Positions 8,872 to 18,473 of a stretch of 64,000 nucleotides of DNA are shown in pieces. A program made the position numbers and the translations under genes. The notes beneath the pieces were generated by a model. It ran no database searches, had not been told where the DNA came from, and saw only the letters and a program-made list of their open reading frames with translations. Source of the stretch: Saccharibacillus brassicae (lineage in GTDB: Bacteria; Bacillota; Bacilli; Paenibacillales; Paenibacillaceae); NCBI RefSeq assembly GCF_006542275.1, contig NZ_CP041217.1:1225501-1289500 (forward strand), read 5' to 3'. Positions within the stretch are counted from its first letter, which is position 1. Each line of letters starts with the position of its first letter.

Positions 8872-9762
8872 TTAGAAAATGCGATACCCGGCCCATTTGT
8901 AAGCGAGACGGTACGAGATCAGGATCAGGACCATGCTGATGATCGACTTGAACAATCCGACGGCGGTGCCGAAGCCCATTTCCCCGTTGAGGATAGCGGT
9001 CCGGTAGACGAACGTGTCGATAATGTCGCCTTTTTCGTACACGAGCGGGTTGTACAGGTTGAAGATCTGATCGAAGCCGGCGTTCAGCACGTTGCCGAGC
9101 GCAAGCGTACCGACGACCATCAGGATCGGAATCAGCGAAGGAATCGTAATATGCAGCGTCTGCTTCAGGCGGGTCGCGCCGTCGATCTCGGCCGCTTCGT
9201 ACTGCGACGGATCGATGCCGGCAAGCGCCGCGAGGAAGATGATCGTGCTGTAGCCGAACTCTTTCCAGATGTCCGAGACGATGACCGTGAAGCGGAACCA
9301 ATCATTGTCGCCGAGAAAAAAGTAAGGACCGAGACCGAAAAAGCCGAGCGCCCGGTTGACCAGGCCGCCGGTGGCGAGCAGGTCGATCAGAATGCCACCG
9401 AGGATAACCCACGACAGGAAGTGAGGCAGGTAGACGAGCGTCTGAATGCCCCGTTGAAGCGCCGTTTTGCGCACTTCGTTCAGCAAAATCGCGAACAGGA
9501 ACGGAACGATCAGGTTGAAGACCAATTTCAAGATGGCGATAAACAGCGTATTCCAGATTACCTGCACGCTGTCTTCGCGCTCGAACAGGTAGCGGAAATT
9601 GTCCAGTCCGACCCATTCCGAGCCGCCGATACCGAGCCAGGGCTTGTAATCCTGAAACGCCATGACGATGCCGCCCATCGGGATGTAACTGAAAATAATA
9701 AGGAAGATCATCGCCGGCAGGAGCATGACGTGAAACGGCCAAGTTTTTTTCAATGTTTTCAA
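8872..9762 (-). CDS. Sugar ABC transporter permease (LplB/YteP-like)
   Basis: A 296-residue CUT1 permease with six transmembrane helices, starting with WPFHVMLLPAMIFLIIFSYIPMGG, a pattern typical of the LplB/YteP group. The EAA loop is QYEAAEIDGATRLKQTLHITIPS. A TTG at 9762 is taken as the start because GGAGG lies seven bases upstream; the first ATG at 9804 would precede the ribosome site. Together with the lipoprotein gene upstream and the second permease downstream it forms a complete oligosaccharide importer apart from the ATPase. Confidence 0.9.
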   Translation of the reverse strand: MKTLKKTWPFHVMLLPAMIFLIIFSYIPMGGIVMAFQDYKPWLGIGGSEWVGLDNFRYLFEREDSVQVIWNTLFIAILKLVFNLIVPFLFAILLNEVRKTALQRGIQTLVYLPHFLSWVILGGILIDLLATGGLVNRALGFFGLGPYFFLGDNDWFRFTVIVSDIWKEFGYSTIIFLAALAGIDPSQYEAAEIDGATRLKQTLHITIPSLIPILMVVGTLALGNVLNAGFDQIFNLYNPLVYEKGDIIDTFVYRTAILNGEMGFGTAVGLFKSIISMVLILISYRLAYKWAGYRIF

Positions 9763-9924
9763 ACGATTCTCCTCCTTCGACTGAAAAAGGGCATGGGAAA
9801 GCAAAGGCCGCAGGGCTATCCCCCTGCCGCCTTCAATTTCCGCGTATGCCGCAGACCGGCGAGAAGCCGATTCCGGCCCGCTTCCCTCTTCGGGGAATGC
9901 GGACCGGACCCGGATTCGGGCGGT

Positions 9925-11613
9925 TTACTGTTTGACTTCGTCGTACCAGGCGTTGACTTCCTGCGTGATCTGCTCGCCGCCGCCCGCTTTCCACGTGGTG
10001 ACGAACTCGTCGAACGCATCGGCCGGTTTTTTGCCGTAGATGATTTCGTTAAACGTTTGGTTTTCCATTTTGTTGAGATAATCCATTTTGCTTTTCATCG
10101 TTTCGGTCGTCGGACCGGTGAACAGGTTTTTGCGCGAAATGTCGTCCTGCTTCAACAGCACCTGCGCCGCTGCCGGCGTCTCCGGACCGTAGTTGACAGC
10201 CACGTCTTTCTCAAGCTTGGTCTTCGGCTCGTTGCCTTCGGCCAGGCTTTGCAGAGCTTTCATCTGCGCGTCCGGAATCCGGGCGCCGTCGCGAACGAGC
10301 AGGTAGCGGACGACGTTCACGTAACCGCCGTCGATCTCTTCGATCGGCAGCTGCTTGCCGTTGGCGTCGAGCTGGTAATCGTAGCCGGCGAACAAGCCGT
10401 TATCGTACGGGCTGCCCGGCTCGGGATTCGCGTAGTTGTCGAACAGGTAGTTCTGGTACGTGAAGAAAGCTTCGGGATGCTCCATGCCTTTTTTGATCAG
10501 CGTGACGCCGTTCGTGAACTGCGTGCCGTGGCGCATCGCTTGTCCGTCCGGACCGGACGGAATTTCGATCGGCGCCCAGACCGCGCCCGGCGCGTTTTTG
10601 ACCGTGTCTTTGAGCGGCCAGCCGCTCATCCAGTACGGTCCCGGAATGATGCCCGCCGTGCCGGCAACCGCCGGTTCCGCCGTCTTGTTCTCGTCCCACA
10701 GCGCCGCTTCCTGCGGGATATAGCCTTTGGCCAGCCAGTCGCCAAGCTTCTGCAGGCCTTCCTTCATGCCCGGTTCGGTCGAACCGTACACCAGCTTGCC
10801 GTCCGCTCCGGCGTTCCACTGCTGAGGCAGCGTGCCGTAAGCGCCGAAGATCCAGGAAGGATCGCCCATCCACGTGTTCATCGACGTCTTGAAGCCGATG
10901 CTCAGCGGAACGACCTGATCCGGCGACAGTCCGTCCGGATTTTGGTTTTTGAACGCGTCCATCACTTTTTCCATTTCGTCGATCGTTTTCGGAGCTTTCA
11001 GGTTCAGCTTGTCCAGCCAATCCTGGCGAATCCAGAGCAGGTAATCGTGGTTGTAGGCGTAATCGAGTACCGGAATGCCCATTTTCTTGCCGTCGCGCAT
11101 ATAGGCGTTCCAGACGTTCGGGTCCTGATTGACCGCTTCTTTCCACGTGTCGGACGCGTATTTGTCGAACAGCGGCCCGACTTCTTCGTACATGCCGGAG
11201 TCGATCAGGTCCTGCGCAATCTGGTTGTCGGCGGTGCCGATCGTCAGCAGGTCGGGCATATCCTGTCCCGAAGACATCGCCAGGCGCAGCTTCGTGCCGA
11301 AAGCGCCGTTCGTATCGGTTACCGACCAGAGCGATTTGATATCGATGCCGAACTGCTCTTTGGCCCATTTGGTCGCCACGCTATTTTCGATCGTTTCTCC
11401 GTTTTTGAAAGTCAGTGCCGGATCGACGCCCCAAGCGGTCGTAATCGTAACCGGCGGATCGTATTTCTCTTTGTATACGTTCTCAAGGTTCGGCGCGGCG
11501 CCTGCCGCGCTTTCTTCCGTTTTGCCTCCGCCGGAGCATCCCGCCAGCGTCGTGGCCAGCATCGCGCCGGCCGCCAGCAGCGGCAGCCATCTTTTGCCGG
11601 ATATCGCTTTCAT
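9925..11613 (-). CDS. Sugar-binding lipoprotein of an ABC importer (LplA-like)
   Basis: A 562-residue extracellular solute-binding protein of the large LplA/YtcQ type. A lipoprotein signal peptide (about 1-25) ends in LAGC, with the lipidated C26 followed by a Gly/Ser/Ala-rich tether. The long body is typical of the class that binds pectin- or glycan-derived oligosaccharides. The ATG at 11613 follows CGAGGGGG. The promoter upstream has a perfect TATAAT but a poor -35 (see separate entry), fitting activation by the neighbouring AraC-type response regulator. The ligand is unknown. Confidence 0.92.
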   Translation of the reverse strand: MKAISGKRWLPLLAAGAMLATTLAGCSGGGKTEESAAGAAPNLENVYKEKYDPPVTITTAWGVDPALTFKNGETIENSVATKWAKEQFGIDIKSLWSVTDTNGAFGTKLRLAMSSGQDMPDLLTIGTADNQIAQDLIDSGMYEEVGPLFDKYASDTWKEAVNQDPNVWNAYMRDGKKMGIPVLDYAYNHDYLLWIRQDWLDKLNLKAPKTIDEMEKVMDAFKNQNPDGLSPDQVVPLSIGFKTSMNTWMGDPSWIFGAYGTLPQQWNAGADGKLVYGSTEPGMKEGLQKLGDWLAKGYIPQEAALWDENKTAEPAVAGTAGIIPGPYWMSGWPLKDTVKNAPGAVWAPIEIPSGPDGQAMRHGTQFTNGVTLIKKGMEHPEAFFTYQNYLFDNYANPEPGSPYDNGLFAGYDYQLDANGKQLPIEEIDGGYVNVVRYLLVRDGARIPDAQMKALQSLAEGNEPKTKLEKDVAVNYGPETPAAAQVLLKQDDISRKNLFTGPTTETMKSKMDYLNKMENQTFNEIIYGKKPADAFDEFVTTWKAGGGEQITQEVNAWYDEVKQ

Positions 11614-11649
11614 GTTGTTTCCCCCTCGTGTCGTCTGCCTTGCTTCTTT

Positions 11650-11678
11650 ATTATAGGGCGGACGAAGAAAGCGGCCTA
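11650..11678 (-). promoter_or_regulatory. Candidate activator-dependent promoter of the importer operon
   Basis: A perfect TATAAT at 11650-11655 (minus strand) has only TAGGCC 17 bp upstream, which is a poor -35. This pattern is common where an AraC-type regulator recruits polymerase. It sits 37 bp before the lipoprotein start. Confidence 0.4.
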
Positions 11679-11824
11679 TGTCGCGTTCGCAACATTCCTG
11701 CACCTTTGGAAAGGAATGACGGGTTCGCGGGCGGGCGGGCGGGCGGGAACCCCGCGCCGCGCGTTTTGGAGGTCGGACCTCCACAGGACGCCGCCAAGCC
11801 CAAAAGATGCGCAAACCAAAAAAA

Positions 11825-12073
11825 AGAAGCGGCTCGGCCGCTTCTCAGGCTGTCGAGAAGGTCCTATACGTATGAGAAGCTTGTCGACTGCGGGAGAAAT
11901 TCGTTCCGGTCGCGTGTTGAAATCAGGAAAAAGGATCAAATTTGAATGGGATTTTCCTGATTTCAAAGGCGAACGCTGGCGCTCCTACACTGAATTTCTC
12001 CCTTCGCCTCCTCGCTTCACTCGGAAGCAGACCGTTCTCGACACGTTGAGAAGCGGCTCGGCCGCTTCTTTTC
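11825..12073. repeat. Nested inverted-repeat element of about 245 bp between regulator and importer
   Basis: The ends are inverted copies of about 37 bp: each has the palindrome GAAGCGGCTCGGCCGCTTC followed inward by TGTCGAGAA and a GTC/GAC step. Inner complementary pairs are nested around the same centre (about 11945): GGGAGAAATTC (11892) with GAATTTCTCCC (11992), and GAAATCAGGA (11919) with TCCTGATTTC (11954). The whole element can fold into one long hairpin; each end can also act alone as a terminator, the right one ending the response-regulator gene. No open reading frame of note is inside. It may be a MITE-like repeat or a structured RNA. The rest of the 467-bp gap holds the importer promoter and a GGGC-rich stretch near 11730. 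Confidence 0.75.
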
Positions 12074-12080
12074 TGCTTGT

Positions 12081-13748
12081 TCAGCTTAATTCCCTGAATT
12101 CGTTCGGGGTCATGCCGTACTGCTTCTTGAACATCTTGCTAAAATACTGCGGGTTCTGATACCCCAGCTCGCCGGTAATCTCGTAAATCTTTTTGGACGT
12201 ATGCTTCAACAGATGCGCGGCGCGCTCCATCCGCATCCGGATAATGTAATCGCCGAGCGCTTCGCCGGTCTCGGCTTTGTAGATCTTGGACAGATATACC
12301 GGATGCAGGTACACCTGGTCGGCAAGCGTCTTGACGGACAGGTCGCCGTCGAGGCCGGCGCCGACCAGATGGCGAATCCGGCCGGCCACTTTGCTTCGGC
12401 CCTGGCCTTCGCCGCCGCCGTGCGACATCTGCTCGGCCAGGCCGTCCAGCAGGCGCATGCCCCAGCTGCGCAGCCGCTGCGGATGCTGCACGAGTCCGCG
12501 CGCAAGGACCGGGTCGAAGCCTTCTTCGCCGCCGAGTTCCCCGACAGGCTGGCCTTCGCGGTGCGAGATGAACAGGAACGCATTCGTCATCCACAAATAG
12601 ATCTCGTACATCGGCGGGCCGGCAAGGCCGGCCTGCTCCGCCGCGTCGAAGACGCCGCCCATTTTCGCTTTGGCTTCGTCCCACTGGTGGGACTCCAGCA
12701 GATGCAGCAGCGTCGGCGGCGCATACATCGCCTCGGCGATCGCTCCGCGCCCGTCCCCCGCCGGCGATACGGCGGAATGCGACACCGCCTGGCCCGATGC
12801 CGCGGCGCGAGCATCGGTATAGACGGTGCGCCCGCCCGTGCCCGCGGCGTAGAGCGAACCGAGCGTGCGCCGATAAGCGGCGGTCGGCGCTCCTCCGCCG
12901 AGTTCGAACACGGTCGAGACCGCGAGCGAGATCTCGCCCTTCAGATACAGGCGGATATGTTCCCGCAGCGTATCGAGCCGGCGATCGAGGCCGCCGGCCG
13001 TCTGTTCGAGCGCGAGACCGCCGCCGGCTTCGCTGGGCTGCAGCAGCAGCACGAGGCAGCCGTGCGGGCCGCTGCCGTACCAGAGCGGCTGGCCGCGCAG
13101 CACTTCGCCGGCGATATTGCCGGCCGCAAAGTCCATCAGCTCCAGCGAAGCCGCGTCCATCGACGCGAAGCGGCCTTCCAGCCGCGCGAGCAGCATGAGC
13201 GTCGGCGCTCCGGCTTGCAGCGGCAGTTCGTACGCGCGCAGCTGCTCGGCAAGCGCCCGGCCGCCCAGTTCGCGGCCGAGCAGCAGTTCCTGCAGCAGGT
13301 TCTCGCGCAGCACTTTGTAATCCGATTTGCGGCTGTACAGCAGCCGGTGCACTTTGTCGAATTCGTCCCATTCTTCCCGCAGCGAATCGATCGCTTCGGA
13401 CACGGCGGCGACGAACTCCGCGTCGTCTACCGGCTTGAGCACGTAGTCGCTCGCCCGCAGCTGCAGCGCTTTTTTGGCATAGGAGAAGTCGCTGTGGCCC
13501 GTGAGCAGAATGCAGCGCACCCCCGCGAACCGCCGCCCGATCTCCTCGATCAGCTGCAGCCCGTCCATGCCCGGCATGCGGATGTCCGTCACGACCAGAT
13601 CGATCGCTTCCTCTTCCATGATCGCCAACGCTTCCGCACCGGAAGCGGCGCGGCGTACCGTGCTCACCCCGATCTCTTCCCACGGAATCGTCAGTTCCAG
13701 ACTTTCCGTCACATACGTCTCGTCGTCCACAAGCAGCACTTCGATCAT
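12081..13748 (-). CDS. AraC-family response regulator (YesN-like)
   Basis: A 555-residue cytoplasmic response regulator. The N-terminal receiver has the acidic pair D8-D9, phosphoacceptor D55 in VVTDIRMPGMDG, and K105 in VLKP. A long, Ala/Gly-rich middle region of low conservation follows (about 130-440). The C-terminal two-helix-turn-helix AraC domain (about 450-555) ends KTSKKIYEITGELGYQNPQYFSKMFKKQYGMTPNEFRE, a canonical second HTH. It begins 22 bp after the kinase gene and lies just upstream of the importer operon it probably activates. It ends at the left-reading hairpin of the nested inverted repeat. Confidence 0.94.
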   Translation of the reverse strand: MIEVLLVDDETYVTESLELTIPWEEIGVSTVRRAASGAEALAIMEEEAIDLVVTDIRMPGMDGLQLIEEIGRRFAGVRCILLTGHSDFSYAKKALQLRASDYVLKPVDDAEFVAAVSEAIDSLREEWDEFDKVHRLLYSRKSDYKVLRENLLQELLLGRELGGRALAEQLRAYELPLQAGAPTLMLLARLEGRFASMDAASLELMDFAAGNIAGEVLRGQPLWYGSGPHGCLVLLLQPSEAGGGLALEQTAGGLDRRLDTLREHIRLYLKGEISLAVSTVFELGGGAPTAAYRRTLGSLYAAGTGGRTVYTDARAAASGQAVSHSAVSPAGDGRGAIAEAMYAPPTLLHLLESHQWDEAKAKMGGVFDAAEQAGLAGPPMYEIYLWMTNAFLFISHREGQPVGELGGEEGFDPVLARGLVQHPQRLRSWGMRLLDGLAEQMSHGGGEGQGRSKVAGRIRHLVGAGLDGDLSVKTLADQVYLHPVYLSKIYKAETGEALGDYIIRMRMERAAHLLKHTSKKIYEITGELGYQNPQYFSKMFKKQYGMTPNEFRELS

Positions 13749-13770
13749 TCCGTCGTCCCCTCTCTTTCGC

Positions 13771-15546
13771 TTAGCCGGATCGCCGCCGCAGCGTGTCCGC
13801 TTCGTCCGTTTTGCCGAGCGTATTCTCGTTCCAGACCAGACTGACGCTCAGCCCGCCGATCGGCGACCGTTCCGTCCGGACGCCGGCTTCCCGGCCGCCG
13901 CGCAGCTGTAGCCGCTGATTGACGTTCCATAAGCCGCAGCCCGTCTCTTCGCCCATCGGTTCGATCAGGCGCCGTTCCAACTGCTCCCGTTCGCCGGCTT
14001 CAAGTCCGCCGCCGTTGTCTTCGACGCGCAGAATCACGTCTCCGTCGTCGTTCAGCTCGCCCGTAATCCGGATCAGCCCGGCTTCCGCATGCGGCTCGAT
14101 ACCGTGAATGACCGCATTTTCGACGAGCGGCTGGAGCATGAGCGGCGGCACGTACAGATCGAGCAGCGTCTCCGGCAGGTCGATGACGTAATCCAGCCGG
14201 TTCATGCGCATCTTCTGGATCTCCAGATAATGCCGCACGAACTCCGCTTCTTCGCGCAGCGGGACCAATTCCCGTTCCTGCCGGGTCGTGTAGCGGTAAT
14301 ACCGCGACAGGCTGTGCGACATCGCCACGACCGCATCCATCCGGCCAAGCTTCGCCATGCTCGTCACGAACGACAGGCAGTTATAGAAGAAATGCGGATT
14401 GATCTGCGATTGCAGCTGCTTGAGCCGTGCTTCCTTGACGTGCAGCTGCTCCAGATAGACGTGCTCGAACAAATTCTGGATCTGGTCGACCATCTGGTTG
14501 AAGCGCTCCGACAGGAAGCTGAACTCGTTGCGTCCTTTGGGCTTGATCCGGACCGAATAATCTTCCTGCTGCAGGCTCTGGAAGCCCCGGATCAGCTGGC
14601 GGATCGGGATCTGCACCTGCACGTAGAGCAGATACGCCGCGACCGAACCCATCACGAGCAGCATCAGGATCGACGAGTAGAACAGCAGATTCGATTTGCG
14701 GATCGGCTCCAGCATGTCGGCCATCGGCATATAGTCGATCAGGTACCAGCCCGTCTCCTTGGACAGCACGATGCTGACCATATACGGCTCGCCGTCGATC
14801 CGCACCGTGAGATTGTCGCTTTCGGGCAGCGGCGATACGTTCAGCTTCTGCATCATCCGGCCGGTCAGATCGCGATCCGACGTCCGGTTGTAGATCGTTC
14901 CCATATCGCCCCGGTAATAAAAAGGATCGTGGCGGCCGTCGGTCTTGAACTTGTCGAGCATGTTCTGGATATTGCGGCTGTCGAATTCGAGTTCCACGAT
15001 CGTTTCCGCTTCGAGAGCCGGATCGTCGATCCCGTAAGGGGCGACCGTAAACCACGAGAAGCGGAAAATGTCTTCGCTGCCGTCTGTCGCCCGGTTCACC
15101 TGCCAGCCCGGCTTGATCTGCGCCTGCAGGGCGGTCGGATCGTAGGCGCGGGCATCGTTCTCGGACACTACGCGGCGCAGCGAAGGCGAATACAGATGCA
15201 GCCGGCTTTTCCAGTTCGACGAACTTTCCTGAATGCTCAGCTTGTTCTGAATCCGCTTGACCAGATTGATCTCGTCCAGATTAAAATAACCGCCGTTCGT
15301 ATACAGCTTGCGGAAGCTCTCGATGTCCGGATCGTGAATAAGCAGATTCGGCCAGGAAGCGAGCATCTCGATATTGGTATTGACCTGACTCTGGAAAAAG
15401 GCCAGCTGATTCCGGTTCGATTCGCCGAGTTCCTGCCTCAGCACGTCTGTCGTCGTCTTGTTGGAGTAACCGTAGAGCAGCGCGACCGGAATCCACATCA
15501 AGGTCAGAATAAGCATCATTTTCGCAAAAAGATTGGCGCGGGGCAT
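13771..15546 (-). CDS. Membrane sensor histidine kinase (YesM-like)
   Basis: A 591-residue HisKA_7TM-independent, LytS/YesM-class kinase. TM1 spans about 7-27, an extracellular Cache-like sensor about 30-280, and TM2 (LLFYSSILMLLVMGSVAAYLLYV) about 285-307. HAMP follows, then the His_kinase box QINPHFFYNCL and the ATPase N-box ENAVIHGIEPH with a downstream GGGLE G-box. GGAGGAG precedes the ATG. It forms an operon with the YesN-like regulator and probably senses an oligosaccharide or its binding protein outside the cell, controlling the adjacent importer. Confidence 0.94.
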   Translation of the reverse strand: MPRANLFAKMMLILTLMWIPVALLYGYSNKTTTDVLRQELGESNRNQLAFFQSQVNTNIEMLASWPNLLIHDPDIESFRKLYTNGGYFNLDEINLVKRIQNKLSIQESSSNWKSRLHLYSPSLRRVVSENDARAYDPTALQAQIKPGWQVNRATDGSEDIFRFSWFTVAPYGIDDPALEAETIVELEFDSRNIQNMLDKFKTDGRHDPFYYRGDMGTIYNRTSDRDLTGRMMQKLNVSPLPESDNLTVRIDGEPYMVSIVLSKETGWYLIDYMPMADMLEPIRKSNLLFYSSILMLLVMGSVAAYLLYVQVQIPIRQLIRGFQSLQQEDYSVRIKPKGRNEFSFLSERFNQMVDQIQNLFEHVYLEQLHVKEARLKQLQSQINPHFFYNCLSFVTSMAKLGRMDAVVAMSHSLSRYYRYTTRQERELVPLREEAEFVRHYLEIQKMRMNRLDYVIDLPETLLDLYVPPLMLQPLVENAVIHGIEPHAEAGLIRITGELNDDGDVILRVEDNGGGLEAGEREQLERRLIEPMGEETGCGLWNVNQRLQLRGGREAGVRTERSPIGGLSVSLVWNENTLGKTDEADTLRRRSG

Positions 15547-15612
15547 CGGAGTCTCCTCCCTCTCGGTGAACGCCCTGCGCGCGGCGCAGGCGGTTAATGG
15601 TCAAGCCAACTC

Positions 15613-15641
15613 ATTGTAAGCGGTGACACCGAAGTCGGCAA
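15613..15641 (-). promoter_or_regulatory. Sigma-A-type promoter of the YesM/YesN operon
   Basis: TTGCCG, a 17-bp spacer and TACAAT on the minus strand stand 67 bp before the kinase start. Confidence 0.6.
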
Positions 15642-15677
15642 GAGCACTATGGCAACATTTCGGCTGTTTTGGCAGCG

Positions 15678-15708
15678 AAAAAAGGAGCCGTTCGCTTGAA
15701 CGGCTCCC
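15678..15708 (-). terminator. Terminator after the Cache chemoreceptor gene
   Basis: GGAGCCGTTC and GAACGGCTCC form a 10-bp stem with a 4-base loop; read on the minus strand a run of six T follows. Confidence 0.92.
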
Positions 15709-15780
15709 CTGCCCTGCGTAAGCGGCTTCTATTTACGGGCCGAGCCCCGACGAATCAGGGCGCAGACCTATAGGTACAGA

Positions 15781-17514
15781 TCAAATCTTGAACTTGGCAA
15801 TCAGTTCGTTCAGTTCCAGCGCCATCTGGTTCAGCTCTTCCGACGAAGCGGATACGCTGCCCAGCGATTCGCGCTGCAGCTGCGAAGCCTGCGTCACTTC
15901 CATCGAGCTGCCGGCCGATTCTTTGGCAATGCCGGCAAGTTCCGCGACCGATGCGGACACTTCTTCCGAGCTTGCCGACATCTGCTCCGTCACGGCCGAC
16001 ATGTCTTCCGTCTGCGTCGAGACGCCGCCGATCGCCGCTTCGATCCGGCTGAATGCTTCGCCTGTGCGCTGCGACAGCTCGATGCCGGTCTGCACTTCGT
16101 GCAGCCCTTCTTCCATCAGCACGACCGCTTCGTCGGTCTCCTTGATCATCAGGCCGAGAATGCCGGAGATTTGGCCGGCCGACGTCGCCGATTGGTCCGC
16201 CAGCTTGCGCACTTCTTCCGCCACGACGGCGAAGCCGCGGCCGTGCTCGCCGGCTCTCGCCGCTTCGATCGCGGCGTTCAGCGCCAGCAGGTTCGTCTGC
16301 GAAGCGATACCCGAGATCAGTCCGGCGATGCCTTCGATCTCGCGCGAACGCTCCTGCAGCTGGCGAATCCGGGCCGCGGAGCGGCCGACGGAAGCGCTGA
16401 TCGCCGACATCTGCTCGCCGACGCGTTCGATCGATTCGCCGCCGGTTCCGGCTTCCGTTTTCATATCGGAAGCCGCGTCGGATACCTGGTAAGCGGTCTG
16501 GGCGATTTCCTGAATCGCGCGCGACATTTCTTCCATGACTCTCGACGTTTCTTCGGCCGAGCTTTCCTGTGTCCGGGCGCCGAGGCTCATCCGTTCCGCA
16601 CTCTCCAGCACGCCGCCCTGGATGCGCATATTCTGTTCGACTTCGTTCTTGAGAGCGGAAGACGACTTCGCGGCCTGCTGCGCACGGCTCTGCACGCCGG
16701 CGATGATCGTCTTGAGTTCGCCCGCCATTTCGGAGAACTTGCGGTTCAGATCGCCGAAATCGTCTTTGCGATCGGTGCGCAGCTGCACGTTCAGATCGCC
16801 GGCGTTCATCTGGCCGATCGCTCCGAACAGTTCGCGGATCGGCTGCATCATGCGGCGCATTGCGAAGAACTGGATCGCCAGGACGACGAGGAAGCAGAGA
16901 GCCAGCGCCAGCAGCGACGCGCGCAAAATGTCGCCCGTGTTGGCGGCAACGCTGGCTGCGTTGATATCCAGTCCCATGACGGCGATAACTTTGCCGGCAT
17001 CGTCCGTGATCGGCTGCACTACAGTTACCCAGTTGCCATAGATGTCCGTGAAAATGCCGGTGCTGGCCGGCTTTTTGTCGTTGATGGCGGTCTCCATGGC
17101 CGCCTGGAATTCGGCCGGGTTGTCGTACCGCGTCCCCTGCACCATGTCCGCGTCGATCAGACTGTTCGGCAGGGCGATAATACTCTCGGATCCGTTCTCC
17201 AGATCGGCGCCGTAGACATAGACCTGCGCGATGTTGGAATTGAGTTCCGACACTTGATCGAGCAGCGGAGTAAGCTTTTGACCTGCTGCGTTATCCGGTC
17301 CCGGATTCACGATCGCCTGGGCGACCAATTCCGTGCCAAGCTGCGCTTTGATGTAATTCGCGACGCCGACATACTGGCCGCGAAGATTGTCGAGTGCCAT
17401 GTTTTGCTGCAATTTTACGGTAATTCCTGTCAGCATTCCGCCGACCAACAACGTTCCCAGCGCAATCATCAGCATGTTTTTCGCAAAAAACGTAAGCCTG
17501 AATGTCTTTTTCAT
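15781..17514 (-). CDS. Methyl-accepting chemotaxis protein with Cache sensor
   Basis: A 577-residue transmembrane chemoreceptor. TM1 is about 10-32, the extracellular region (about 35-195) has Cache features ([53 protein letters not shown]), and TM2 is about 200-222. HAMP follows, then the long signalling coiled coil with the conserved hairpin tip [42 protein letters not shown]. The start at 17514 follows GGGGG and seven bases; a longer in-frame reading from 17553 has no ribosome site. It lies between the YesMN genes and the cystine importer but has its own terminator. The ligand is unknown. Confidence 0.93.
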   Translation of the reverse strand: MKKTFRLTFFAKNMLMIALGTLLVGGMLTGITVKLQQNMALDNLRGQYVGVANYIKAQLGTELVAQAIVNPGPDNAAGQKLTPLLDQVSELNSNIAQVYVYGADLENGSESIIALPNSLIDADMVQGTRYDNPAEFQAAMETAINDKKPASTGIFTDIYGNWVTVVQPITDDAGKVIAVMGLDINAASVAANTGDILRASLLALALCFLVVLAIQFFAMRRMMQPIRELFGAIGQMNAGDLNVQLRTDRKDDFGDLNRKFSEMAGELKTIIAGVQSRAQQAAKSSSALKNEVEQNMRIQGGVLESAERMSLGARTQESSAEETSRVMEEMSRAIQEIAQTAYQVSDAASDMKTEAGTGGESIERVGEQMSAISASVGRSAARIRQLQERSREIEGIAGLISGIASQTNLLALNAAIEAARAGEHGRGFAVVAEEVRKLADQSATSAGQISGILGLMIKETDEAVVLMEEGLHEVQTGIELSQRTGEAFSRIEAAIGGVSTQTEDMSAVTEQMSASSEEVSASVAELAGIAKESAGSSMEVTQASQLQRESLGSVSASSEELNQMALELNELIAKFKI

Positions 17515-17624
17515 CTGTTTTCCCCCGTCTTTTCCGTTCCTGTGCGGATGCAAGTGCTCACGTTAGTTTTTTCGACAAAAAAATGGATTTTTGAATAGTG
17601 AACAAGCAAATCGTATAAAAAAAT

Positions 17625-17666
17625 AAAAAAAGCCGGAGGATCGGCTGCGATCCTTCGGCTTTTTGT
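17625..17666 (-). terminator. Terminator after the cystine-type importer operon
   Basis: AGCCGAAGGATCG pairs with CGATCCTCCGGCT on the minus strand and a seven-T run follows. Confidence 0.9.
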
Positions 17667-17696
17667 CAAATTCTCCAATTTTTCTATCCTGCAAAC

Positions 17697-18449
17697 TCAG
17701 CTTTCTTTTTCGATCAGCACGTTCAGGAACTGCGCGGCGCGCTCGCTGGACGGGTTGCGGAGCACCTGATCCGGACGTCCCTGTTCGAGCACGATGCCGT
17801 CGTCCATCAGCACGACCGTGTCGGCGGCTTCGGCGGCAAACTTCATCTCGTGCGTCACGACGACCATCGTCATGCCTTCGGCGGCCAGCTGCTTCATGAC
17901 TTTCAGCACTTCGCCGACGAGTTCGGGATCGAGCGCGGAAGTCGGTTCGTCGAACAGCATCACCTGCGGATCGGTCGCAAGCGCCCGGGCGATGCCGACG
18001 CGCTGCTGCTGCCCGCCCGACAGCTGGTGCGGATACGAATCTTCCTTGCCGCTCAGACCGACTTTGGCCAGCAGCTCGGCGGAACGTTTGCGCGCGGCCG
18101 CCTTGTCTTTCTTTTGGACGATAATCTGCGCTTCCATCACGTTCTCGATCGCCGTCTTGTGCGGGAACAGATTGTACGACTGGAACACCATGCCGGTGCT
18201 TTGGCGCAGCTTGAGTATCTCCGCCTTGCCCGGTTTGCGCCCGGTGCCGAATTCGAGGACCGAATCGCCCAGCTTCAACGAACCGGCGCTCGGCATCTCC
18301 AGCAGGTTCAGGCAGCGCAGCAGCGTCGTCTTGCCGGAGCCGGACGGGCCGATAATGACGAGCACCTTGCCTTTTTCCAGCGACAGGTCTACGCCCTTAA
18401 GCACGTCGAGCGTTCCGAACGATTTATGCAAATTGCGAATTTCAAGCAT
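17697..18449 (-). CDS. tcyC: Amino-acid (cystine-type) ABC transporter ATPase
   Basis: A 250-residue ATP-binding subunit of the polar amino-acid family. Walker A is GPSGSGKTT, the signature is LSGGQQQRVGIARALA, Walker B is VMLFDEPTSALDPE, and the switch His lies in VVVTHEM. It is the last gene of a three-gene operon (binding protein, permease, ATPase), 24 bp after the permease stop, with GGAGAGGAG before the ATG. The family assignment is firm; cystine as substrate is inferred from the TcyA-like binding protein. Confidence 0.85.
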   Translation of the reverse strand: MLEIRNLHKSFGTLDVLKGVDLSLEKGKVLVIIGPSGSGKTTLLRCLNLLEMPSAGSLKLGDSVLEFGTGRKPGKAEILKLRQSTGMVFQSYNLFPHKTAIENVMEAQIIVQKKDKAAARKRSAELLAKVGLSGKEDSYPHQLSGGQQQRVGIARALATDPQVMLFDEPTSALDPELVGEVLKVMKQLAAEGMTMVVVTHEMKFAAEAADTVVLMDDGIVLEQGRPDQVLRNPSSERAAQFLNVLIEKES

Positions 18450-18473
18450 GGATTTGTCTCCTCTCCGAGCGGA

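Noticed and set aside
7768-12159. Plus-strand open frame of 1463 codons
   Set aside because: It runs antisense through both permease genes and the sugar-binding lipoprotein. Its Arg/Asp/His/Gln-rich composition is the usual shadow of GC-rich genes, and no ribosome site is present.
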